This document shows positions 16,640 through 25,150 of a stretch of DNA of 64,000 nucleotides, piece by piece; positions within the stretch are counted from its first letter, which is position 1, and each line of letters begins with the position of its first letter. The notes beneath the pieces are model-generated. The model had not been told where the DNA came from. It worked only from the letters and a program-made list of their open reading frames with translations, and searched no databases. The position numbers and the translations under genes are program-made. The DNA lies in contig NZ_BFBY01000007.1 of NCBI RefSeq assembly GCF_003423665.1, forward strand, positions 35,348 through 99,347, written 5' to 3'. The DNA comes from Lactobacillus rodentium. GTDB lineage: Bacteria > Bacillota > Bacilli > Lactobacillales > Lactobacillaceae.

Positions 16640-17596
16640 TTAAACTGCTACTGGTGCTTTAATCGTTGAGTGATGCTTATAATCAATCAACTTAATATCG
16701 GTCATTTCAAAATCCATAATTTTGTTTTTCTCGGGATTTAACCATAATTTAGGTGCATCATAAGGTTTTCGAGTAAGTAATTCTTGCACTTGTTCAAAAT
16801 GATTATGATAAATGTGAGCATCCCCTAAGGTATGAATAAAATCTCCTACTTTTAACCCAGTTTCACGAGCAATTAAATGGACCAAGAGCGCATAACTGGC
16901 AATATTAAATGGTATCCCTAAAAACATATCTCCTGAACGTTGATACAGTTGTAAACTCAAACGATTATCATTTACATAAAATTGAAAGAGAACATGACAT
17001 GGTGGTAATGCAGCACTAGGAATATCCTCGGGATTCCAAGCTGTTACAATTAATCTTCTGGAAGTAGGATTATTTTTAATTTCTTCTATAACATTTTGAA
17101 TTTGATCAATAAACTTGCCATTACGAGTTTGCCAATGGCGCCATTGCGCTCCATAAACATTACCTAATTCACCATATTTTTTGGCAAAAACATCATCATT
17201 TAAAATTTTCTGATCAAATTTTTTCTTTTCTTCTAGATAAACTTGTTTAAATTCTGGATCCGATTCACTACGCAAACCAAAGTCAGTCATATCAGGGCCA
17301 GTATAATCACTACTTTCAATCCAACTTTTAAAAGCCCATTCATCCCAGATATGATTATGATGTGCTAATAAAAAACGAATATTGGTATCTCCTCTTAAGA
17401 ACCATAAGAGTTCACTTTTAATCAGACCGAAAGGAACCTTTTTGGTAGTAATAATGGGAAAACCTGCTTGTAAATCAAATCGCATTTGTGCACCAAAAAT
17501 ACTTTTAGTCCCCGTCCCCGTGCGATCAGAACGATCATTGCCTGTCGTCATAATTTCTTTTAATAAGTTTAAATATGGTGTTTCTAAAATTGACAT
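16640..17596 (-). CDS. thyA: Thymidylate synthase
   Basis: A 318-residue enzyme that methylates dUMP to dTMP using methylenetetrahydrofolate. The nucleophile lies in [13 protein letters not shown]. Other signatures are [31 protein letters not shown] and the C-terminal IKAPVAV. The insert near residues 85-130 is common in lactobacillar ThyA. The start has GGGAGGAG upstream. It is the first gene of a thyA-folA operon. Confidence 0.97.
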   Translation of the reverse strand: MSILETPYLNLLKEIMTTGNDRSDRTGTGTKSIFGAQMRFDLQAGFPIITTKKVPFGLIKSELLWFLRGDTNIRFLLAHHNHIWDEWAFKSWIESSDYTGPDMTDFGLRSESDPEFKQVYLEEKKKFDQKILNDDVFAKKYGELGNVYGAQWRHWQTRNGKFIDQIQNVIEEIKNNPTSRRLIVTAWNPEDIPSAALPPCHVLFQFYVNDNRLSLQLYQRSGDMFLGIPFNIASYALLVHLIARETGLKVGDFIHTLGDAHIYHNHFEQVQELLTRKPYDAPKLWLNPEKNKIMDFEMTDIKLIDYKHHSTIKAPVAV

Positions 17597-17741
17597 TATG
17601 AAACTCTCCTCCCAAAATTGTATTTCTAAATTATCACATTTCGGCCAAAGATAATATTACAATTTAAAATTTAGGTTCAAATCAATTACTTCTAATTTAT
17701 GCTAGAATAATTAAGTTAACATATTAAAAAAGGAGCCTTTT

Positions 17742-19232
17742 ATGGTATTAACTTGGGATATAATTAGACGAACAATCGAAGTTTTATGGTTAATCAACGA
17801 TGCCATTGCCATTTGGACCATTTTTAGAAGCCAACGAGATATTGCTTCTACTTGGGCCTGGTTATTAGTTTTAACGGTTTTCCCTTATGTGGGATTGGTT
17901 TTTTATTTACTTACTGGTCGTCAATTATCACATGATGATATTTTCAGTTTACAAAAAGAACAAAAAAAATTTCAAAATCATTTTCTAAAAAGACAACAAG
18001 CATTATTAAGAAAGCACGATTTACTTCCTAATGCTGAAAGTAGTAACCGTACCCGTCGGCTGGTTGAACTTAATTTAGCAAATGATAGTGCTATTCTTAC
18101 ATTTAATAATCAAGTTCAAACCTTTATTAATGGTGAAAACTTATTTGAGAATATCATTGAAAATATTAAGCAAGCCCAAAAAACAATTGATATCGAATTT
18201 TATACCTTTTACGATGATGAACTCGGTAATCGTATGCTAGATGCATTAGTTAAGGCGGCTAAACGTGGGGTCAAAGTTAGAGTTCTTTACGATGCCAGCG
18301 GCTCACGCGGAACCAAACCAAAATTCTTTGATCCTTTAAGAAAATATCAAGGTGAAGCACAACCATTCATCTCAACTGCCGGCAATAAATTCTGGACCTC
18401 TCCACGTTTTAATTACCACCTTCACCGTAAATTAGTTATTATTGATCATAAAATTGGTTACATTGGTGGTTTTAATATTGGTGACCAATATGTCGATAAA
18501 AGTAAAAAATTTGGTCACTGGCGGGATACCCACTTACGTGTCGTTGGACAAGCTGCAGTCATGATGGAAGTAAGATTTGCCATGGACTGGAATACTAGTT
18601 GTCGTAAATCAAAGCTACCTAAGTTTAATCTAGATCAAGAAATAGATAATTTTACTTTAGTAGAACCAAGTAACGATCCTAATCTTGTTCCAATGCAAAT
18701 TGTTTCTTCTGGTCCAGATAGTCAAAACTTTGCTCTTCGCCGTGCTTATGAAGAAATTATTGCTAAAGCTAAGGAATATGTTTATATTCAAACTCCATAT
18801 TTAATTCCTGGTGATCCAATCTTAGAAGCTCTAATTATTGCAGCTAAGAGTGGGATTGATGTACGTGTCATGATTCCTTGTATGCCTGACCATGCTTTTG
18901 TTTACCGTGCAACTGAATATTATGCAAAATACTTAACCCGCAATGGTGTTAAAGTTTACAAGTATAATAACGGCTTTATCCATGCCAAAACTATGGTTAG
19001 TGGTTCCAATATTGCTTCTGTTGGATCGGCTAATCAAGATTTTAGAAGTTATGAGTTAAACTTTGAGGCAAATGCAATTTGTTATGATGAAGAGTTAAAT
19101 ACTAAGTTAAAACAAATTTTTGAAAATGATATTTTAGAATCTACCCTTTTAACTAATGAATACTTTGACAAGCAATCTTGGTGGCATAAATTTAAAGAGT
19201 ACTTTTCAAGATTACTTGCACCAATTTTATAA
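17742..19232 (+). CDS. cls: Cardiolipin synthase
   Basis: A 496-residue membrane enzyme that makes cardiolipin from phosphatidylglycerol. Two N-terminal helices (residues 12-27 and 38-58) are followed by two phospholipase-D repeats. The first HKD motif is intact: H228, K230 and D235 in HRKLVIID, then GGFNIGD. The second reads HAKTMVSGS followed by GSANQDFRS; the H and K are present, but the Asp position of HxKx4D holds Gly. Strong AAGGAG site. A TGCTAGAAT extended -10 element lies about 33 bases upstream (17700-17708). The gene is flanked by convergent and divergent genes, so is monocistronic. Confidence 0.92.
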   Translation: MVLTWDIIRRTIEVLWLINDAIAIWTIFRSQRDIASTWAWLLVLTVFPYVGLVFYLLTGRQLSHDDIFSLQKEQKKFQNHFLKRQQALLRKHDLLPNAESSNRTRRLVELNLANDSAILTFNNQVQTFINGENLFENIIENIKQAQKTIDIEFYTFYDDELGNRMLDALVKAAKRGVKVRVLYDASGSRGTKPKFFDPLRKYQGEAQPFISTAGNKFWTSPRFNYHLHRKLVIIDHKIGYIGGFNIGDQYVDKSKKFGHWRDTHLRVVGQAAVMMEVRFAMDWNTSCRKSKLPKFNLDQEIDNFTLVEPSNDPNLVPMQIVSSGPDSQNFALRRAYEEIIAKAKEYVYIQTPYLIPGDPILEALIIAAKSGIDVRVMIPCMPDHAFVYRATEYYAKYLTRNGVKVYKYNNGFIHAKTMVSGSNIASVGSANQDFRSYELNFEANAICYDEELNTKLKQIFENDILESTLLTNEYFDKQSWWHKFKEYFSRLLAPIL

Positions 19233-19240
19233 AGGTATAC

Positions 19241-19273
19241 AAAAAATGCAGTGCTTAAATGCACTGCATTTTC
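19241..19273. terminator. Bidirectional terminator
   Basis: AAAATGCAGTGC, a TTAAAT loop and GCACTGCATTTT lie between cls and the convergent acetyltransferase gene. Confidence 0.85.
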
Positions 19274-19274
19274 T

Positions 19275-19799
19275 TTATACTAAAGTTTTCACTAAAATAT
19301 AGTCCGTTTGTTTATCATTACCAACTACAAAAGTATGCTCACTGAATCTCTTAAAGCCATCTTTTTCATAAAACTTTTGGGCATTATAATTTTTCTCCCA
19401 AACACCTAACCACATTTTCTTTTTATTTTTATCATGGGCAATTTTCTCAGCTAATTGAATTAAAGCTAATCCTAAACCCTGATGTTGAAACTTATTATCC
19501 AAGTAGATTCTTTCTATTTCCAAAGCGTCAGGATCGACCTCTTCTGTTTGTGCATCAAATTCATTAACTTTAAGATAACCTGCTACTTCGTTATCAACCT
19601 TAATAAAATAGAATTCGCTATTCGGATTCTCAATTTCCTGCGTTAATTTTTCTGAGGCATAGGCCTCATCTAAATACTTATTTAGGTCAGCCTCACTATT
19701 TTCGGCACCAAAAGTTTGGGCAAAAGTTAAACGAGAGATTTTTTGTAAATCTTGCAGATTATTAAGAGATACTCTCTTAATTTCATAATTACTAGTCAT
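19275..19799 (-). CDS. GNAT-family N-acetyltransferase
   Basis: A 174-residue protein with the GNAT fold. Acetyl-CoA motif A is FQHQGLGLALIQLAEKIA, preceded by the beta-strand LEIERIYLD and followed by MWLGVWEKNYNAQKFYEKDGF. Such proteins acetylate small amines or protein N-termini; the substrate is unknown. The frame opens further upstream (19838), but ATG 19799 is preferred because AAGGAG lies 11 bases before it. It sits just downstream of the oxc-frc terminator and is probably a separate unit or weakly read through. Confidence 0.8.
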   Translation of the reverse strand: MTSNYEIKRVSLNNLQDLQKISRLTFAQTFGAENSEADLNKYLDEAYASEKLTQEIENPNSEFYFIKVDNEVAGYLKVNEFDAQTEEVDPDALEIERIYLDNKFQHQGLGLALIQLAEKIAHDKNKKKMWLGVWEKNYNAQKFYEKDGFKRFSEHTFVVGNDKQTDYILVKTLV

Positions 19800-19850
19800 T
19801 AATTTTTCTTCTCCTTGCATTGCTTTTGATATAGTCATTTTATCATAACA

Positions 19851-19886
19851 AAAAATAGACCTAACCCAACAGTTAGATCTATTTTT
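19851..19886 (-). terminator. Terminator of the oxc-frc operon
   Basis: On the minus strand AAAATAGATCTAAC, a TGTTGG loop and GTTAGGTCTATTTTTT. Confidence 0.85.
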
Positions 19887-19900
19887 AAATTCAATAATGT

Positions 19901-21268
19901 TTATTCTTCGCCCTTAATAACTTGAGTTCTTGGGTTAGATGGAGCCTTTTCTTTAGAAATTACACCCTTTTCAACTAACTCCTCAATTTGATCTGGATCA
20001 TAGCCAAGTGAAGATAAAATTTCTTTATTATTTTCACCTAAGTTTGGTGCAGCATTATAAACTGGTTTGTAGTTTGATAAGGTGAATGGCATACCAATTG
20101 TCTTAAACGTACCACGGTTACCACCTTGATCAATAGTAACAATAGTTCCATCTGAGTTTAAGTCAGGGTCATTTTCCAATTCGTGCCAATCAAGAATAGG
20201 ACCGACTGGAATACCAACTGCACCAAGCTTCTTAGTTAATTCAAACTTATCATAATTCTTAGTGTAAGATTCAATTAATGGGTATAATTCTTGCTTGTGT
20301 AATTGACGGTGTTCCCAATCACTAAATCTAGGATCAGTTGCCCATTCTGGGTGACCCATGGTGTTAGCAATAGTTTCCCAGCTCTTGTTACTGTTTTGAA
20401 CAACAATATATACATAAGCATTTGGATCAGTTTCCCAACCTTTAGCCTTGTAAGTCCAACCGATAACTTGACCACCTTCAGTGTTCTCAGCACGTGGAAT
20501 TGCTTTGCCCCACTTGAAGTTAGGATATACAGCGTAGTGAGGAAGTGCACCTAAGTTATCAAGCATAATTTGGTCACGCAATTTGATACGACATAAGTTC
20601 AAAACTGCATCTTGCATTGATTGGTAAACAAAAGTACCTTCACCAGTATGTTCACGTTGAAGAAGTGCAGCTAAAATACCGATAGTTAAGTGCATACCTG
20701 AGTTTGAGTCACCAAGTGCGGCAGCAGATTGGGTAGGCACATTAAATTTACCTTCATTCCAACCTGTTGCAGTTGCTGAACCACCAGCTGATTGGGCTAC
20801 TGGTTCAAAGGCCTTAACATTAGCAAAACGTGAGCCTTGGTTGAATCCCTTTAATGAAGCATAGATTAATCTTGGGTTTAACTTGTGAAGAGTATCCCAA
20901 CCATAGCCAGCTTTTTCAGCAGCACCTGGTTTGATATTTTCAACAAAGACATCGGCATCTTTCAAAAGATCGTACATGATCTTCTTTCCTTCTGGTGCCT
21001 TAATATCCAAAGTTAATGACTTCTTGTTAGCATTCAATTGTAAGAAGTAAACACTCCATGAATCTGCAATATCAAGTAATTCATTTCTAGTTGGGTCACC
21101 AGTATTGGTACGTTCAATCTTAATAACGTCCGCACCAAGCCATGCTAATAATTGGGTACATGAGGGACCTGATTGAACTTGAGTCCAGTCCACAACTTTA
21201 ATCCCTTTTAAAGGTGCATACTCATTAGTTTCATTTTCAATATTCTTGTTATTTGGTTCTTTAGTCAT
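19901..21268 (-). CDS. frc: Formyl-CoA:oxalate CoA-transferase
   Basis: A 455-residue class III CoA-transferase that moves CoA from formyl-CoA to oxalate, giving oxalyl-CoA and formate. The N-terminal motif GIKVVDWTQVQSGPSCTQ and the catalytic aspartate in ALGDSNSGMH (D187, probably equivalent to Asp169 of the Oxalobacter enzyme) are visible. An 18-residue N-terminal extension (MTKEPNNKNIENETNEYA) precedes the conserved core. The start codon overlaps the oxc stop in ATGACTAA, so translation is coupled. With oxc it forms a complete cytoplasmic cycle converting oxalate to formate and CO2, consuming a proton. Confidence 0.93.
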   Translation of the reverse strand: MTKEPNNKNIENETNEYAPLKGIKVVDWTQVQSGPSCTQLLAWLGADVIKIERTNTGDPTRNELLDIADSWSVYFLQLNANKKSLTLDIKAPEGKKIMYDLLKDADVFVENIKPGAAEKAGYGWDTLHKLNPRLIYASLKGFNQGSRFANVKAFEPVAQSAGGSATATGWNEGKFNVPTQSAAALGDSNSGMHLTIGILAALLQREHTGEGTFVYQSMQDAVLNLCRIKLRDQIMLDNLGALPHYAVYPNFKWGKAIPRAENTEGGQVIGWTYKAKGWETDPNAYVYIVVQNSNKSWETIANTMGHPEWATDPRFSDWEHRQLHKQELYPLIESYTKNYDKFELTKKLGAVGIPVGPILDWHELENDPDLNSDGTIVTIDQGGNRGTFKTIGMPFTLSNYKPVYNAAPNLGENNKEILSSLGYDPDQIEELVEKGVISKEKAPSNPRTQVIKGEE

Positions 21269-22994
21269 TTTTATCTACACTTTCTTTTTCTTCAAGTGGT
21301 TCAAGATTCAACTTTGGGTTGAGGTTACCAATATGACCTGATTCTTTACCCATGGCTGGGTCTAATTGAACGTTAATAATATTTGGTTTACCTGAAGCAA
21401 CAGCCTTAGCAAAGGTCTCCTTCATTTCTTCATAATTAGTTACAAAGTAATTATCTCCACCAAAGGCTTTAGCTAGTAAATCATAATGAGCAGTTGGATC
21501 AAGTTGGGTTGGACCTGGTTGATCTGGTACAACCTTGTCAATACCATTGTAAATACCACCATTGTTTAGAATGACAATCGTAATTGGTAAGTGGTAACGA
21601 CAAATAGTTTCAATTTCCATCCCGTCAAAGCCAAAGGCACTATCACCTTCAAGGGCAACTACTGGTTTACCAGTTTCAATAGCAGTGGCAATGGCATAAC
21701 CCATACCAACACCCATTACACCCCAGGTACCAGTATCAAGGCGGTGACGAGGTAATTGCATTCCAATCATGTCACGACCAATATCTAAAGTATTAGCACC
21801 TTCACTAACTAAGTAAGTTTCAGGATGCTGCTCGAAGTATTCCTTAATTGGATCAATTGCAGCATAGAAGCCAAATTCAGGTTTGGTCTTACCCTTTTCA
21901 ATTCTTTGAGCAAATTTTGCATCATTCTTGGTTGTATCTGCTGCAATTGCATCAAGCCAAGCTGAATCTACTTTATAGTTAGTTTCCTTAATAGCAGGAA
22001 CTAATTTATTCAAAATTGATTGAATATCTCCTTGTAAAGGAGCGTCAATTTTTTGTGAAGAATCAAATTGAGTTGCATCAATGTCTAATTGAATAAATTT
22101 AGCATTTGGATTGAATTCTGGTGCATCACCATAAGAAAGCATCCAGTTCAAACGAGCACCAACTAAGATTACTACATCAGCATTCTTTAGTGAAAGTGAA
22201 CGAGCTGCTGCGGCAGAATGCTTACTATCATCAGGGATAACACCTTTGGCCATTGACATTGGTAAAAATGGAATATCAGTAGCATCAACTAATTCTTGTA
22301 GTTGCTTTTCAGCACGATCATAAGCAGCACCTTTACCGATAATCATCAAAGGCTTTTTAGCGGATTTGATTAAATCAACTGCTCTTTGAATTGCTGCATC
22401 ACTAGGTTCTTGTGCTGGAGCTGGATCAACTGGAGCAAAGATACCCATATCAGTTTGATCGGTTGCATTGTTCAATTGTGTAATTGTATCTGCTGGCAAG
22501 TCTAAGTAAACACCACCAGGACGACCAGATACGGCAGTACGAACTGCACGTGCAACTGCTAAACCAACATCTTGTGCACGATCAACACGATAAGCCTTCT
22601 TACAAAATGGTTTAGCAGCATTATATTGATCTAAACCTTCATAATCACCTTGTGATAAATCAATAATATGTCTTTCTGATGATCCTGAAATCATAATTAA
22701 TGGAAAACAATTCTTAGTTGCTTCAGCTAAGGCCGTTAAACCATTTAAGAATCCAGGAGCAGAAACTGTTAAAGCAACTCCTGGTTGTTTATTCAAGAAT
22801 CCTGCTCCCGCAGCAGCATTTACAGCAGAATCTTCTCTTCTAAAACCATAATATTTCATTCCACGTAATTCCATTAGTCTTGCTAGATCAGTTACGGGAA
22901 TTCCGACAATACCATATACATTTTTAATACCGTTTTTTTGCAGTGCTTCTACTAAAATATTGGCACCAGTTCGGTTTAATAAATCTTCGGACAT
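21261..22994 (-). CDS. oxc: Oxalyl-CoA decarboxylase (ThDP-dependent)
   Basis: A 577-residue thiamine-diphosphate enzyme that decarboxylates oxalyl-CoA to formyl-CoA. It has the three domains of the pyruvate-oxidase/acetolactate-synthase family. The N-terminal domain carries the catalytic Glu in RREDSAVNAAAGAG, and the central domain follows. The C-terminal ThDP motif begins GDSAFGFDGMEIET and ends ILNNGGIY. Residues such as YGIVGIPVTDLARL and SGSSERHIIDLSQGDYEGLDQ distinguish it from acetolactate synthase. An AGGAGGGA site precedes ATG 22994. First gene of oxc-frc; divergent from an AEC carrier. Confidence 0.93.
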   Translation of the reverse strand: MSEDLLNRTGANILVEALQKNGIKNVYGIVGIPVTDLARLMELRGMKYYGFRREDSAVNAAAGAGFLNKQPGVALTVSAPGFLNGLTALAEATKNCFPLIMISGSSERHIIDLSQGDYEGLDQYNAAKPFCKKAYRVDRAQDVGLAVARAVRTAVSGRPGGVYLDLPADTITQLNNATDQTDMGIFAPVDPAPAQEPSDAAIQRAVDLIKSAKKPLMIIGKGAAYDRAEKQLQELVDATDIPFLPMSMAKGVIPDDSKHSAAAARSLSLKNADVVILVGARLNWMLSYGDAPEFNPNAKFIQLDIDATQFDSSQKIDAPLQGDIQSILNKLVPAIKETNYKVDSAWLDAIAADTTKNDAKFAQRIEKGKTKPEFGFYAAIDPIKEYFEQHPETYLVSEGANTLDIGRDMIGMQLPRHRLDTGTWGVMGVGMGYAIATAIETGKPVVALEGDSAFGFDGMEIETICRYHLPITIVILNNGGIYNGIDKVVPDQPGPTQLDPTAHYDLLAKAFGGDNYFVTNYEEMKETFAKAVASGKPNIINVQLDPAMGKESGHIGNLNPKLNLEPLEEKESVDKND

Positions 22995-23052
22995 GTTATC
23001 CCTCCTAAAAATTCTCTACACGTTATTTATAAGGGATATTTTTTTAAAATAC

Positions 23053-23113
23053 AAATAATAAGACTTAATATATAAAATTTAAAATAATAAGTCGTTTTAG
23101 TTGTTTTTATCAA
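23053..23113 (-). promoter_or_regulatory. Promoter and repeat-rich control region of oxc-frc
   Basis: Minus-strand -35 TTGATA (23108-23113), 18 bases and -10 TATTAT (23084-23089). The 12-base repeats AAATAATAAGAC (23053-23064) and AAATAATAAGTC (23082-23093) are direct repeats 29 bases apart. A GACTTAATA (23062-23070) faces TAATAAGTC (23085-23093) as an inverted repeat. The second repeat overlaps the -10, so these may be regulator sites for the divergent region. Confidence 0.5.
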
Positions 23114-23168
23114 TTTTTGTCGGCATACTTGCTGTGTAAAGATATAAAAAAATTTATTGGAGGTATAT

Positions 23169-24197
23169 ATGGTTTCAATAATTGTAGATGATATTATCCC
23201 CATATTAATCCTGATGATTTTAGGATATATATGTGGGAAATTAGACTTTTTTGATAGTGATCAATTACAAGGACTTAATAAATTAGTCCTAGATATTGCC
23301 TTACCAGCAGCATTATTTATTTCAATTGTTAAGGCAACTCGTTCAATGTTTGTAAAAGACATTCGACTAACTATTGTTTCTGTTGTCGGTGTTGTAGGTT
23401 TGTTTATGGTAAGTTATTACTTAGATAAATTACTCTTTCACCGTTCAACACAACAAGCTGCCGTCTGTGCTTTGATTGCAGGATCCCCAACAATTGGATT
23501 TTTAGGTTTTGCGGTATTGGATCCTATTTATGGTAACGACGTTACTACTAACCTAGTTATCGGAATTGTTTCAATTGTCGTTAATGCCATTACCATTCCT
23601 CTTGGACTTTTCTTAATTAATAAAGGATTAGCCCAAGACAAAGAAGCAGCTACTTCTGATAACACCAGTGACAGCGATGATAAAGATGATAAAAAGAAAA
23701 AGTCAAAAGGCAATTCTCATATTATGGAATCTATTATTAGTGCCATTAAAAAGCCCGTTGCCGCCGCTCCTTTATTAGCTGTTTTATTTGTATTAACCGG
23801 ACTTAGAATTCCAAATTCTTGGGATCCAACATTTGACTTAATTGCTAAAGCAAATGCTGGTGTTGCTGTTTTAGCAGCTGGTGTTGCTTTATCAACTGTT
23901 AAATTTGCCGTTAACAAAGAAGTTATCTGGAACACCTTCTTCCGCTTATTCTTGACACCTGCAATTATCGTTGCTTTTGCTTATATAATTGGTATGGGAT
24001 TTGAACCTCACAAGATTTCAATGCTAGCTTTAGCAACTGGTCTTCCACCTGCATTCTCAGGAATCATCATTTCCAGTCGCTTCAAAATCTACGTTAAGGA
24101 AGGTGCAAGTACTGTTGCAGTTTCTACCGTAGTCTTTGCAGTAAGTTGTATTTTCTGGATTTGGATTTTACCACTTATTGCTGGCTGGATTCACTAA
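23169..24197 (+). CDS. AEC-family carrier, candidate oxalate/formate transporter
   Basis: A 342-residue membrane protein of the auxin efflux carrier (AEC) family. It has two groups of about five helices separated by a hydrophilic loop (residues 160-185) rich in Asp, Ser and Lys. The N-terminal PILILMILGYICGKL and the LNKLVLDIALPAALF helix are typical, as is ATGLPPAFSGIIISSRF in the second half. Bacterial AEC members carry dicarboxylates such as malate or malonate. Being divergent from oxc with a shared control region, it may import oxalate or exchange it for formate (inference). The frame opens at TTG 23157, but ATG 23169 follows GGAGG by six bases. Confidence 0.8.
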   Translation: MVSIIVDDIIPILILMILGYICGKLDFFDSDQLQGLNKLVLDIALPAALFISIVKATRSMFVKDIRLTIVSVVGVVGLFMVSYYLDKLLFHRSTQQAAVCALIAGSPTIGFLGFAVLDPIYGNDVTTNLVIGIVSIVVNAITIPLGLFLINKGLAQDKEAATSDNTSDSDDKDDKKKKSKGNSHIMESIISAIKKPVAAAPLLAVLFVLTGLRIPNSWDPTFDLIAKANAGVAVLAAGVALSTVKFAVNKEVIWNTFFRLFLTPAIIVAFAYIIGMGFEPHKISMLALATGLPPAFSGIIISSRFKIYVKEGASTVAVSTVVFAVSCIFWIWILPLIAGWIH

Positions 24198-24220
24198 ACT
24201 ATCAAGTAAAATTTAAAACG

Positions 24221-24256
24221 AAAAAGCTTTCGAAATACATTTCGAAAGCTTTTTTG
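24221..24256 (+). terminator. Terminator of the AEC carrier gene
   Basis: AAAAAGCTTTCGAAA, a TACA loop and TTTCGAAAGCTTTTTT. It can work in both directions. Confidence 0.85.
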
Positions 24257-24272
24257 ATAGATAAATATTTAA

Positions 24273-24392
24273 TTAATTTTGCTTTTTATTTCTTTTGTAA
24301 GTGTGAATAATATCCATATGCCATGAATAAACACCGCAAGTTACAGCAATTAATCCCAATAAAATTGTTCCTGAATACATAATTTTTTTCAT
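24273..24392 (-). CDS. Small hydrophobic peptide (39 aa)
   Basis: A short open frame encoding 39 residues. It begins MKKIMYSGTILLGLIAVTCG, giving one membrane-spanning or signal-like helix, and has a basic C-terminal tail (HTYKRNKKQN). ATG 24392 is preceded by TTAGGAG nine bases upstream, and the frame fills the space between the AEC terminator and the apt terminator. It has no recognised family. A CG dipeptide follows the hydrophobic stretch, but no convincing lipobox. The size, start signal and composition favour a real gene, though this is not proven. Confidence 0.55.
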   Translation of the reverse strand: MKKIMYSGTILLGLIAVTCGVYSWHMDIIHTYKRNKKQN

Positions 24393-24467
24393 CTTTTACA
24401 TCTCCTAACTATATAATCATCATAGTTAAGAAAAAATTCTAGTTCAATTAAAATGCATTCAAAACAT

Positions 24468-24508
24468 AAAAATATCCTTAGTTAATTAATTAACTAAGGA
24501 TATTTTTT
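24468..24508 (-). terminator. Terminator of apt
   Basis: A long palindrome ATATCCTTAGTTAA / TTAACTAAGGATAT with T runs; it overlaps the apt stop codon. Confidence 0.85.
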
Positions 24509-25034
24509 AAGCGCCTTCCATTTGAACTAAACTGAAAATATCAGTATCTGGGAACTTCTCTCTTCCCTTTAAATCTGGAAGTTCAATATAAAATGCTGCG
24601 CCGACAACTTCGCCACCCATTCTTTCAACTAATTCTTTAGTTGCGTGTAAAGTACCAGCGGTAGCCATTAAGTCATCACAAATAACTACTTTTTGACCTG
24701 GTTTAATTGCATCTTTATGCATTTCAAGTGAATTAGAACCATATTCTAAATCATAAGAAGCCTTTTCAGTTTCACGAGGTAATTTACCAGGTTTACGTGC
24801 AGGAACAAAACCAAGGCCTAATTCAGTCGCTACTGGACACCCCACAATAAAGCCACGTGCTTCTGGTCCAACAATTACTTCTGCACCACGACTTTTAGCA
24901 TATTCCGCTAATTCGTGGGTAGCAGCACGATATAATTTACCATCTTGTAAGATTGGGGTAATATCGCGAAAAACAATTCCTTCATTAGGGAAATTTTGCA
25001 CACTGGCAATGTACTTCTTAAAATCAACTGACAT
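24507..25034 (-). CDS. apt: Adenine phosphoribosyltransferase
   Basis: A 175-residue purine-salvage enzyme that forms AMP from adenine and PRPP. It shows [19 protein letters not shown] near the N-terminus, [12 protein letters not shown], the hood-loop [10 protein letters not shown], and the PRPP-binding motif [13 protein letters not shown]. Length is typical. An AAAGGAGAGG site precedes the ATG. It lies downstream of recJ, the usual neighbour in Firmicutes, but a terminator at 25109-25135 separates the two. Confidence 0.96.
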   Translation of the reverse strand: MSVDFKKYIASVQNFPNEGIVFRDITPILQDGKLYRAATHELAEYAKSRGAEVIVGPEARGFIVGCPVATELGLGFVPARKPGKLPRETEKASYDLEYGSNSLEMHKDAIKPGQKVVICDDLMATAGTLHATKELVERMGGEVVGAAFYIELPDLKGREKFPDTDIFSLVQMEGA

Positions 25035-25108
25035 ATAAAGCTGACCTCTCCTTTGACTTTAAAAACTATAATAAGTCTTTGACTGTTCTATTTTACCAGA
25101 AATGGAAC

Positions 25109-25135
25109 AAAAAAACAGTCTAAGGACCGTTTTTA
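25109..25135 (-). terminator. Terminator of recJ
   Basis: On the minus strand AAACGGTC, a CTTA loop and GACTGTTT with a T run, between recJ and apt. Confidence 0.75.
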
Positions 25136-25150
25136 ATAAAATATATCTTT

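Noticed and set aside
23641..23710. Frameshift suspicion in the Asp/Lys-rich loop of the AEC carrier
   Set aside because: The frame is continuous and the loop falls at the expected central hydrophilic region.
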